Shown piece after piece: positions 11,987 through 19,066 of a stretch of DNA of 31,403 nt. This DNA comes from a virus. The notes under the pieces are model-generated. The model did no database searches. It worked only from the letters and a program-made list of their open reading frames with translations, and was not told the origin of the DNA. The first letter of the stretch is position 1; every line of letters starts with the position of its first letter. A program made the translations under genes and the position numbers. Location: positions 1-31,403 of the IMG/VR virus record IMGVR_UViG_3300032665_000132. One strand, given 5' to 3'.

Positions 11987-13390
11987 ATGAATATAGAACG
12001 AGTAGTACTTAGTAATCTGGTCTTCCGAGAAGATTATGGTCGTAAAGTAATTCCTTTTCTAAAGTCTGAGTATTTTCTTGATAATTTTGAAAAGACTTGT
12101 TTTGGGCTAATTGAAGCATATGTTCAAAAGTATAATTCATTCCCAACACAAGAAGTACTTCAGATTGAACTTAGAAACAAGGATAAAATTGACGAAACAA
12201 CCTATAAAAATTGTAAGGAAATAATTGAAAAATTTGAATTTGATCCTGAAACAAATTTAGAATGGCTTACAGAATCCACCGAAAAGTGGGTTCAAGAAAA
12301 GGCCGTATATAATGCAATTATGGCTTCAATTCAAATTCTAGATAATCAAGATAAAATCAAATCAAAAGGTTCTATTCCTCAACTTCTTTCTGATGCTTTG
12401 GCAGTAAGTTTTGATTCTTCCATTGGTCATAACTGGGATGAGGATTCTGATGCTCGATATGAATTTTATCATCGTGTAGAAAATAAAATTCCATTTGATC
12501 TAGAATATTTTAATTTAATAACAAAAGGTGGTCTATCAAATAAAACACTTAATGTTATACTTGGTGGCACTGGTGTTGGTAAGACACTAGTGATGTGTCA
12601 TTTTGCTGCATCACATCTTTTGAAAGGTAAAAATGTTCTTTATATCACGATGGAAATGAGTGAAGAACGAATTGCAGAACGAATTGATGCTAATCTTCTT
12701 GATGTAACTATGGACGATCTTTCAGTTCTTACAAAAGAAGCATATGACAAAAAGATCAAAAGAATTTGTTCCAAGACCCCTGGAAAACTTATCATCAAGG
12801 AATATCCAACTGCTTCTGCAGGTTCTGCAAATTTCAGGTATCTTTTAAATGAATTGAAAATTAAAAAGAACTTTAAACCAGACATCATCTATATTGATTA
12901 TCTAAACATCTGTGCCTCATCTCGATTGAAATATACATCAAATGTAAACACATACATGTATGTGAAAGCGATTGCAGAAGAACTTAGAGGTCTGGCCGTA
13001 GAGTTTGATGTGCCTATTGTCTCTGCTACTCAGACTACTCGTAGTGGTTACTCCAGTTCGGATGTTGATCTAGGTGACACTTCAGAATCATTTGGACTCC
13101 CTGCAACTGCCGATCTAATGTTTGCTATTATGACAAATGAAGAATTGGCAGCATTAAATCAATATATGGTGAAACAACTTAAGAATCGTTACAATGATCT
13201 AAATTTCAACAAACGGTTTGTTATAGGTGTTGATAAACCTAAAATGAAACTGTATGATGTTGAACAATCTGCTCAAGAAGATATTATGGATGATAAGCCT
13301 ATATTTGACAACTCTGGCTTTGGACACGAAGATTCAGAACGAGGGAAGAAGAAATCTAAGTTTTCACGAGATTTTAGGGATTTTAAATAA
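11987..13390 (+). CDS. 41: Replicative DNA helicase (DnaB-like, T4 gp41-type)
   Basis: The 467-residue protein has a DnaB-type C-terminal motor. Walker A is ILGGTGVGKT (residues 191-200, K199). The catalytic-Glu region is LYITMEMSEERIAERI. Walker B is PDIIYIDYLN (D304), and the sensor-like block is PIVSATQTTRSGY. The N-terminal 130 residues are the helical domain expected for hexamer assembly and primase binding. The size is close to T4 gp41 (475). It unwinds DNA at the fork with the gp61-like primase encoded at 23203. It overlaps the next gene by one base (TAATG). Confidence 0.95.
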   Translation: MNIERVVLSNLVFREDYGRKVIPFLKSEYFLDNFEKTCFGLIEAYVQKYNSFPTQEVLQIELRNKDKIDETTYKNCKEIIEKFEFDPETNLEWLTESTEKWVQEKAVYNAIMASIQILDNQDKIKSKGSIPQLLSDALAVSFDSSIGHNWDEDSDARYEFYHRVENKIPFDLEYFNLITKGGLSNKTLNVILGGTGVGKTLVMCHFAASHLLKGKNVLYITMEMSEERIAERIDANLLDVTMDDLSVLTKEAYDKKIKRICSKTPGKLIIKEYPTASAGSANFRYLLNELKIKKNFKPDIIYIDYLNICASSRLKYTSNVNTYMYVKAIAEELRGLAVEFDVPIVSATQTTRSGYSSSDVDLGDTSESFGLPATADLMFAIMTNEELAALNQYMVKQLKNRYNDLNFNKRFVIGVDKPKMKLYDVEQSAQEDIMDDKPIFDNSGFGHEDSERGKKKSKFSRDFRDFK

Positions 13391-13599
13391 TGGTAGACAG
13401 AGAAAGATTGTCAAAACTAATTTCATGTGCTATTCAAGATGAAATTGAAGATTTTGAAGGAGTACTTATTAGGCAAGTAACATGTGATAGAGCAGCATAT
13501 CGTGTTCTTGAAGTCATCAGAAAGGAAAATTTGAATATTGTAAGATTAAATCCTGGTAACCGTGATGACCGATATAAAGATTACAAAGCTATTGAATAA
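13390..13599 (+). CDS. Small unknown protein after helicase (69 aa)
   Basis: It begins MVDRERLSKLISCAIQDEIE, overlapping the helicase stop by one base, and ends in a polar tail (LNPGNRDDRYKDYKAIE). The first half is helical and the middle has VTCDRAAYRVLEVIRKENLN. No family recognised. Coupling suggests co-expression with helicase. Confidence 0.6.
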   Translation: MVDRERLSKLISCAIQDEIEDFEGVLIRQVTCDRAAYRVLEVIRKENLNIVRLNPGNRDDRYKDYKAIE

Positions 13600-13635
13600 A
13601 AAAAATATTATTTTAAAATAATAACAATTTTATTG

Positions 13636-13643
13636 TATAAATA
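13636..13643 (+). promoter_or_regulatory. T4-type late promoter
   Basis: This is an exact TATAAATA octamer, the T4 late promoter core recognised by a gp55-like sigma factor. It lies downstream of an AT-only palindrome (13607-13622) and just upstream of a structured segment and terminator, with no protein gene between. This suggests it drives a small RNA. Confidence 0.7.
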
Positions 13644-13649
13644 AATTCA

Positions 13650-13790
13650 CATGAGCATACATTATGCGCTTCATGAAGCGTAAGAGGCACAGAGACTATA
13701 ATAGCAAAGGAACAGTCGGGGATCATAGGTGGGGTTCCTCCCGGCATTGTATGCTTTTAAAGAAGGTCGGCTCGAAAGGGTCGACCTTTC
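13650..13790 (+). ncRNA. Structured late RNA candidate
   Basis: About 140 bases between a late promoter and a terminator fold strongly by eye. AGCATACA (13654-13661) pairs perfectly with TGTATGCT (13748-13755), closing a domain of roughly 100 bases. Inside are a perfect hairpin CGCTTCATGAAGCG and a stem GTCGGG/CCCGGC with inner AGG/CCT. An alternative local hairpin GCATA-CAT-TATGC overlaps the closing strand, so two folds compete. A short reading frame crosses it but looks unconvincing. The function is unknown. Confidence 0.6.
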
Positions 13791-13795
13791 TTTTT
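13763..13795 (+). terminator. Rho-independent terminator before the late operon
   Basis: AAGGTCG (13763-13769) pairs with CGACCTT (13782-13788), followed by TTCTTTTT. The T run merges directly into the next TATAAATA late promoter, so an upstream transcript ends where the next starts. Confidence 0.88.
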
Positions 13796-13802
13796 ATAAA
13801 TA
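13795..13802 (+). promoter_or_regulatory. T4-type late promoter of the head-protein operon
   Basis: This exact TATAAATA lies 36 bases before the ATG at 13838. It directly follows a terminator, so transcription of the operon beginning at 13838 can be controlled independently of the replication block. Confidence 0.82.
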
Positions 13803-13837
13803 GATCAAAATTCCTTTTATTGCTTAGGATGTAATTT

Positions 13838-14605
13838 ATGCTAACATTCTCTAAATTAAAAAATATTCTTTCTGAAGAATTGACACCAGATCAAAGAGAG
13901 CATTTTAATTCAATTAAAAGAGATCCTAATGCAGTTGCAGCAACTGCTCATTTTTTTGGCAAAGGTAATGATGTTGTATCAAAAGAACTTGAAGCTTATT
14001 TTGAAGAATCAGTGCAAAAAACTGCTCATTTTTTTGATGTTGACGAGACACTATTTGCACATGATCCGAAAAAATTAAGAATCCATGTTCGTGATTCAAA
14101 TGGCAATATTGTAAAAAGTTTGTCTAATCAACAATTTAATAAAAATAAATTAAATCCGGGTGAACGATACGATTTCAAGGATTTTAAATCATCTAAGAAA
14201 TTTGCAAGCACTGCTAAACCAATTCCAAAAATGATCAATTTATTAAATAGATTGAAAAATTCTGGTCATAATACTTCAATACTTACTGCTCGATCAGATC
14301 TTGATGATAAGCAAAAATTTGCTCATACGATGAAAAAATATGGTATAGATATATCTAAAACACATGTATACAGAGCAGGGAATGTTGAAGGTACTTCTAC
14401 AGGTGATAGAAAAAGAAAAGTATTATCAGATCTTATAAAGAAACATGGTTATAATGAAATTCATCTTTATGATGATGATTTGGGGAATCATGAACATTTT
14501 GCTAAACTCAAAGAAGATCATCCAGGTGTTAGACTATATTCACATATAGTTACACATAATGATCACACAGGCCAAACAACAATTAAAACTATCAGACATC
14601 AATAG
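13838..14605 (+). CDS. HAD-superfamily phosphatase with capsid-targeting-like N-terminus
   Basis: The 255-residue protein starts MLTFSKLKNILSEEL, resembling the T4 internal-protein capsid-targeting peptide (IPIII begins MKTYQEFIAEA). The HAD sites are FFDVDETLF (D67 nucleophile, D69), NTSILTARSD (motif II Thr) and IHLYDDDLGNHEH (acidic motif III/IV). TAHFF occurs twice, at about 36 and 62. This fits a phosphatase acting on a small molecule or a nucleic-acid end, as in the 3'-phosphatase domain of T4 Pnkp, but the substrate is unknown. It is the first gene after a late promoter. If cleaved by a gp21-like protease after Glu 13 or 14, it would be delivered with the DNA. Confidence 0.8.
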   Translation: MLTFSKLKNILSEELTPDQREHFNSIKRDPNAVAATAHFFGKGNDVVSKELEAYFEESVQKTAHFFDVDETLFAHDPKKLRIHVRDSNGNIVKSLSNQQFNKNKLNPGERYDFKDFKSSKKFASTAKPIPKMINLLNRLKNSGHNTSILTARSDLDDKQKFAHTMKKYGIDISKTHVYRAGNVEGTSTGDRKRKVLSDLIKKHGYNEIHLYDDDLGNHEHFAKLKEDHPGVRLYSHIVTHNDHTGQTTIKTIRHQ

Positions 14606-14618
14606 GGATTGAAAATAG

Positions 14619-15614
14619 ATGTTAAAATTTACTGAATTTCAAATCATTGCAGAATCTAAAATGACGGCTTCTGGTTTTGTAGGCAATCGTCATTTTGAAA
14701 AATATGTAAAACCATATTTGTCCGGAGCTGCTAAGCATTCAAAGCAAGGCACACATATTATGGCCTCAAAACATGATGATTTAAATGTAGGTGAACAAGT
14801 AACATTACATTCTCATCATATTGATGATAAAGGTGTCCATCATGTAACAGTAAGTCGACCTGGCTCAAGAAAAAAAATTACTGTGCCTATTTCAAAGTTA
14901 GATAAGCCTGGGGCCCAAACAGAAAATGAAGGCCATAAGTATGAAAAACATTTTTTTAATAGATGTAGAAATATAGGTCTTGTACCTCCCGGCCATAATC
15001 CTGCAGGTTCTACAGCTGGAACAGATGTCCCATTTTTAAATAAAAAGAAAGGAACAATTCATAAAGGCCGGGCTATATATAATGGTGAAGTAAAGCTAAA
15101 CGAAACCGCGGCACTTGGACAAGGTACAATTAAATTTGGAAAACATCCTAAAACAGGTAAGGTGGGATGGCATATTCCCGATGAATTACGAGATGCAAGA
15201 CCAGAATATGCTAAAGCAATAGAAGAAAGAGGTATTTTAGAATATATGAATAAACATCATCCGGATCCGGATGCAGTTGAAACTACTGCTTCAGGTAGAG
15301 CAAGAAGCATTACAATGCCACACCCGGATTTATCACCAGCTGAAGCGTATTTGAAAGATCATGATGCTGATGTTGTTCACATAGGTGAAGGTCATGGAAC
15401 ATATAGAGTAGGAAGTAAAGATAAAACTGGTTTTGGACTCCCAAGATTAAAAGGAAAAGGAAAATGGACCATTCGTCAAAAGCAAGAAGGTAATAAAAGA
15501 TCCAGAACTGTTATGTTTCAAATTCATGGAAAACACGGTTTAATTAGAAGTCCTATAAATTTAGATCGTGATGACCATTTACAAGATTTTGCAAAACATT
15601 TAGGACATTCATAA
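14619..15614 (+). CDS. Putative PD-(D/E)xK nuclease with capsid-targeting-like N-terminus
   Basis: The 331-residue protein starts MLKFTEFQIIAESK, which fits the capsid-targeting pattern. A nuclease-like core is suggested by EGHKYEKHFFNRC (Glu104/Glu109 helix), TAGTDVPFL (D136) and YNGEVKLNE (E157 and K159), the order and spacing of a PD-(D/E)xK fold. The remainder is His/Gly/Lys-rich and basic, suiting DNA binding. No methyltransferase is nearby. It could cut host DNA or process phage DNA. It is co-transcribed with the HAD gene. The fold call is moderate. Confidence 0.6.
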   Translation: MLKFTEFQIIAESKMTASGFVGNRHFEKYVKPYLSGAAKHSKQGTHIMASKHDDLNVGEQVTLHSHHIDDKGVHHVTVSRPGSRKKITVPISKLDKPGAQTENEGHKYEKHFFNRCRNIGLVPPGHNPAGSTAGTDVPFLNKKKGTIHKGRAIYNGEVKLNETAALGQGTIKFGKHPKTGKVGWHIPDELRDARPEYAKAIEERGILEYMNKHHPDPDAVETTASGRARSITMPHPDLSPAEAYLKDHDADVVHIGEGHGTYRVGSKDKTGFGLPRLKGKGKWTIRQKQEGNKRSRTVMFQIHGKHGLIRSPINLDRDDHLQDFAKHLGHS

Positions 15615-15615
15615 A

Positions 15616-16845
15616 ATGTTAACATTTAGAAATTTTCTTATAGAGAATGAAGAATCTGCTACAGGTAAACCTCTCACTCATCTTCGTCATCTAGAAGATA
15701 ATATTCTTTATGATGGTCATGAAGGTGTAAGAAGAGCATCAAAATTTTTAGATGATGCGCACAATCATCTTCTTGGGAAAGAAACATCAACTCATATTTC
15801 AACAAAATATGATGGTGCTCCAAGTATAGTATATGGAACACATCCAGAAACTGGAAAATTCTTTGTAGCTTCCAAATCTGCTTTTAATAAAAATCCAAAA
15901 ATCAATTATACAAATGAAGATATTGAACGAAACCATGGTCATGCCCCAGGTTTGGTGTCAAAACTCAAAGAAGCACTATATCATCTTCCAAAAATTATGC
16001 CAAAGACTGGTGGTGTTTTTCAAGGTGATATGATGCATGGAAAGGGTGATATTAAGAAAAATGGTGGAAAGATTAGTTTTACTCCAAATACAATTACATA
16101 TTCTACTGATAAAAATTCTGCTGAAGGAAGAAAAGTAACAAATTCAAAAATCGGTGTTGTAATGCATACAGAATATAAAGGTAAAGGGCCTTTACAGAAT
16201 ATGTCGGCAACACCTTTGAGTGCCAAAAGAAGAGCTGAATTCATAGATCATCCGGATGTTAATAATATTGATCCTACTCAAAAGGTGAATACAAACAATT
16301 ATACTCCAGAAGAACAAAAGAAATTTGCTATGCATAAAGAAGCAATTAGAAAAACATATCAGAGTATGAAGCCTGAAGCATTTGAGGCAATTCATGGTCA
16401 TGAAGCGGCTTTGGAATCTCATGTAAATGATCAAGTACGAAAAGGTGGTAAACCTTCTACTGAAGGTTATATGAATTTCCTAAAAGATCGACATGAAAAG
16501 GAAATTTCTAAACTTAAAACACAAGCAGCGATTGATAGAAAGAAACAAGATTTCTCTAAGAAATTAGATCACGTGAATGCCAACAAAGAACATTTCAAGA
16601 AAATACTTGATCTTCATCATCATTTCCAAGAAGCCAAAAATATTCTTACTGGTGTAATGGCCAAAAATAGTAAGTTTGAGAATAGCATCAATGGAAAACC
16701 TACTTTACCTGAAGGTGCTGTTGCGGTTGATAAAGAAGGTAATATGACCAAGTTTGTAAATCGTGGTGAAGGTGGGTTTGCTCAGGCCAATTTGACTGGT
16801 TCTGGTGCATTTCAGAAGAAAGGGACTTCTGATGCTTCTAAGTAG
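15616..16845 (+). CDS. Ligase-like nucleotidyltransferase (DUF6267-like), head-targeted
   Basis: The 409-residue protein starts MLTFRNFLIENEES, another capsid-targeting-like peptide. STKYDGAPS (K64, D66, G67) matches the KxDG active site of ATP-dependent RNA/DNA ligases. In the expected order follow GGVFQGDMM (motif III-like, 132-140), KIGVVMHTEYKG (IIIa-like), and near the C-terminus PEGAVAV (IV-like EGxV) and TKFVNRGE (V-like). A His/Lys-rich helical insert of about 150 residues separates IIIa from IV. I recall this protein type as a T4-like phage family of unknown function (DUF6267). Ligase activity is inference. It overlaps the next gene by 14 bases. Confidence 0.7.
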   Translation: MLTFRNFLIENEESATGKPLTHLRHLEDNILYDGHEGVRRASKFLDDAHNHLLGKETSTHISTKYDGAPSIVYGTHPETGKFFVASKSAFNKNPKINYTNEDIERNHGHAPGLVSKLKEALYHLPKIMPKTGGVFQGDMMHGKGDIKKNGGKISFTPNTITYSTDKNSAEGRKVTNSKIGVVMHTEYKGKGPLQNMSATPLSAKRRAEFIDHPDVNNIDPTQKVNTNNYTPEEQKKFAMHKEAIRKTYQSMKPEAFEAIHGHEAALESHVNDQVRKGGKPSTEGYMNFLKDRHEKEISKLKTQAAIDRKKQDFSKKLDHVNANKEHFKKILDLHHHFQEAKNILTGVMAKNSKFENSINGKPTLPEGAVAVDKEGNMTKFVNRGEGGFAQANLTGSGAFQKKGTSDASK

Positions 16846-17470
16846 AATTAAAAGGATCATTTTTGAATCATATGAAAAGCATCATGTAACTGCTCCTTCC
16901 GTCCGATTCCAACCTCCTACGGAAGGTCATGGAGAAGTTATTGATACAGTAAAGAGTGAAGCAAAAAAAGTTGGTGGTAGTCATTCAATAGTACTATCAC
17001 ATTCTCATGATGCTAAAAATCCACTCACACCTGAACAAAAACTCAAACATGCCAAAAGAGCATGGCCAGATATGAATATATCTACATCATCTGTTGAACA
17101 ACCAACTTTGCTTCATCATCTTGCAAATCTTCACAAACAAGGTGTAACACATGTAACTGTTGTTGGTGGTCAAGATAGAGTGGAAGGATTCCGGAATCTC
17201 ATACACAAGTATAATGGACAAACTGGTGCCCATGGCTATTATAATTTTAAAGGGATCAATGTTGTATCGGCAGGTGAAAGAGATCCAGACGCGGAAGATG
17301 TAACAGGTATTTCCGGAACCAAAATGAGAGCCGCGGCAGAAAGGGGTGATAAAGAAACATTTCATGCTGGAGCACCATCAAATATGACACCAGATCAAAA
17401 AGATGAAATGATGAGAGATGTTCAGAATGGTATGAAAAAGTTTGAAAAGAAAAAAATAAGTAAAAAATAG
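16832..17470 (+). CDS. TxGH nucleotidylyltransferase-like protein, head-targeted
   Basis: The start is ATG 16832 after AAAGGGACTTCTG (MLLSRIKRIIFESYEK), again like a capsid-targeting peptide. The enzyme body shows VRFQPPTEGHGEVI (T30-x-G-H33, the HxGH-type site). THVTVVGGQDRVEGF and TGISGTKMRAAAERGD (the SxTxxR-type site) follow. These define the nucleotidylyltransferase superfamily of NMN and phosphopantetheine adenylyltransferases. The substrate cannot be read from the sequence; NMN is one possibility. The 212-residue length fits a single domain with a basic tail. It overlaps the ligase-like gene. Confidence 0.75.
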   Translation: MLLSRIKRIIFESYEKHHVTAPSVRFQPPTEGHGEVIDTVKSEAKKVGGSHSIVLSHSHDAKNPLTPEQKLKHAKRAWPDMNISTSSVEQPTLLHHLANLHKQGVTHVTVVGGQDRVEGFRNLIHKYNGQTGAHGYYNFKGINVVSAGERDPDAEDVTGISGTKMRAAAERGDKETFHAGAPSNMTPDQKDEMMRDVQNGMKKFEKKKISKK

Positions 17471-17477
17471 GGGAAAG

Positions 17478-18059
17478 ATGATGACGGAAGAAAGAAAAGG
17501 CCTTTGGTATAATATTCATGCAAAACGTGAACGTATTAAACATGGATCTGGGGAACATATGAGAAAACCAGGCTCCAAGGGTGCACCTACACAAGCCGAT
17601 TTTAAAAATTCACAAACAGAAGAAACAAAAAAACCAGAAACTTCTGATCATGCTCATGCATCTTCAAAGCATATTAAAACACCTCAGGATAGTGAAAAAC
17701 AATCTGTAAATTCATCTGATGCAGATTCAAGATTTGACGGTTCAACATCTCTTGCAAATACTTATAAATCAGAAACACCTGGTCAAATCGTCAAAAGAGT
17801 AGTTAAAGAAGCACTTTATCACGGGAAAGAAGTTCCCCTAAATAAGCCGATGAAAGGCGACGTTAAAAAGTCTAAGGTATATGTCAAAGATCCTGAAACT
17901 GGTAACGTCAAAAAAGTGAACTTTGGTGATAAACATCTCAGTATTAAGAAGGATATTCCTGCTCGGAAACGATCATATTGTGCTAGATCATCTGGACAAG
18001 GAAATTTAACAAAGAAAACAAGTGCTAACTATTGGTCGAGAAGGGCATGGAATTGTTAA
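17478..18059 (+). CDS. Late protein with two small conserved phage domains (193 aa)
   Basis: The N-terminal domain KGLWYNIHAKRERIKHGSGE followed by HMRKPGSKGAPT is a short module I recall from many phages and some large viruses (DUF5872-like). A Ser/Thr/Lys-rich linker covers residues 40-110. The C-terminal module KVYVKDPETGNVKKVNFGD with KRSYCARSSGQGNLTKKTSA and YWSRRAWNC is Cys/Arg-rich and also widespread in viruses. It contains VKRVVKEALYHGKE. Both modules look suited to nucleic-acid or zinc binding. The function is unknown. ATGATG at 17478 follows AGGGGAAAG; the second ATG is equally possible. Confidence 0.7.
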   Translation: MMTEERKGLWYNIHAKRERIKHGSGEHMRKPGSKGAPTQADFKNSQTEETKKPETSDHAHASSKHIKTPQDSEKQSVNSSDADSRFDGSTSLANTYKSETPGQIVKRVVKEALYHGKEVPLNKPMKGDVKKSKVYVKDPETGNVKKVNFGDKHLSIKKDIPARKRSYCARSSGQGNLTKKTSANYWSRRAWNC

Positions 18060-18208
18060 AATTCAAAGAGTTTATTACTGAACTCAAAGTTAGAGAAGCT
18101 GATGGCACCGAAATGATTATTCATAAAGTGCCTATTCGTATGGCCGATGGTAAAATTAAGAAGATGTATCCGGGTAAAAGCGGTAGTTCCGGAGGTGGAG
18201 GAAAATAA
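18047..18208 (+). CDS. Small head-targeted peptide (53 aa)
   Basis: The ATG at 18047 overlaps the preceding gene by 13 bases. The N-terminus MELLKFKEFITELK closely fits the capsid-targeting pattern and a protease site after ITE. The body contains GTEMIIHKVPIRMADGKIKK and a Gly/Ser-rich tail (GKSGSSGGGGK). It is likely a minor internal head peptide. Confidence 0.65.
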   Translation: MELLKFKEFITELKVREADGTEMIIHKVPIRMADGKIKKMYPGKSGSSGGGGK

Positions 18209-18230
18209 TAACTCAATAAAGGAGCATCTC

Positions 18231-18437
18231 ATGCTAAAGGGTATTTGGAAAAAAATTACAAATATGCTTGGGTGTGATGAGACTAGACTAATTGAAAATG
18301 AACCTCCAATAATAATTCAAAAGAAAAAAATAATAAATAGACCAGAGATACATATGATAAGTAAAGAACAGTTTATGCAAGAACTTGATGAATATGTAAA
18401 CCATTTACATGAACTCAAACACAAGGGACGGAAATAA
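18231..18437 (+). CDS. Small basic unknown protein (68 aa)
   Basis: The start ATG 18231 follows AAAGGAGCATCTC. It begins MLKGIWKKITNMLGCDETRL, has a basic middle (IIIQKKKIINRPEIHMISKE) and a C-terminal helix EQFMQELDEYVNHLHELKHK. No domain is recognised. It lies one base before the next gene. Confidence 0.6.
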   Translation: MLKGIWKKITNMLGCDETRLIENEPPIIIQKKKIINRPEIHMISKEQFMQELDEYVNHLHELKHKGRK

Positions 18438-18438
18438 A

Positions 18439-18621
18439 ATGGAAGTATTATACTTAGTATTAGGTGCATTGGGCGCTTGTGTGGTATATTATATGATTCG
18501 TGAATTAATTGAAAATAAGCAAACAGTGACAAAGATTGAAGAAACTGCAGTTGCAACTGCCAAGAAGGATATTGCAACTGCAGCAAATACCGTAACAACA
18601 GACGTTAAGAAGATTGTATAA
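18439..18621 (+). CDS. Single-span membrane protein (60 aa)
   Basis: MEVLYLVLGALGACVVYYMI forms one N-terminal transmembrane helix (residues 2-20). A Lys/Thr/Ala-rich amphipathic helix with TAVATAKKDIATAANTVTTD follows. The topology would leave the tail in the cytoplasm or periplasm depending on insertion. No family is recognised. Confidence 0.6.
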   Translation: MEVLYLVLGALGACVVYYMIRELIENKQTVTKIEETAVATAKKDIATAANTVTTDVKKIV

Positions 18622-18624
18622 TCT

Positions 18625-19062
18625 ATGAATGAATTAATTGAAAAGATGAAAGTTGTGCTAGCTAGCACATTTGCTTTCTATCTAAAGAGTCATGGGTTTC
18701 ATTGGAATGTTGAGGGAGTATATTTCCCTCAACTCCATTCCTTTTTTGAAACAATTTATACTGATGCATGGAAAGCAGTTGATAAAATTGCAGAAGAAAT
18801 TCGTACGTTAGATGCATATGCTCCTGGCAGTCTTTCAAGACTTCTTCAGTTGAGTGTTGTTGAAGATCAGATTAATATTCCTACAGCATTAAAAATGGTC
18901 AAAGAACTTGAAATTAATAATAATGCTTTAATCAATGAGCTTAGAACTGCTCAAAAATTAGCAGAAAAAACTGATTGTGTAGGCCTAGCAAATTTCCTCC
19001 AAGACAGGATCGACAAGCACCATAAGCATGCTTGGATGCTCCGGTCAATCACAAAGAGTTAA
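18625..19062 (+). CDS. Dps-like ferritin-family protein
   Basis: Dps proteins form 12-subunit shells that oxidise and store iron and often shield DNA. The 145-residue protein carries the family blocks KSHGFHWNVEGVYFPQLHSF and FETIYTDAWKAVDKIAEEIR, including the paired His and the acidic ferroxidase residues, then LDAYAPGSLSRLLQLS. Length and helix pattern fit one Dps subunit. There is no long basic tail, so DNA binding is not assured. It is embedded in the late operon and starts 4 bases after the previous stop. It may protect phage DNA or limit iron-driven oxidation. Confidence 0.9.
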   Translation: MNELIEKMKVVLASTFAFYLKSHGFHWNVEGVYFPQLHSFFETIYTDAWKAVDKIAEEIRTLDAYAPGSLSRLLQLSVVEDQINIPTALKMVKELEINNNALINELRTAQKLAEKTDCVGLANFLQDRIDKHHKHAWMLRSITKS

Positions 19063-19066
19063 AAAA

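Noticed and set aside
13664-13837. Basic frame beginning MRFMKRKRHRDY through the structured RNA
   Set aside because: It has no ribosome site, crosses the terminator and the second late promoter, and reads poly-Leu/Phe at its end. The RNA interpretation explains the region better.
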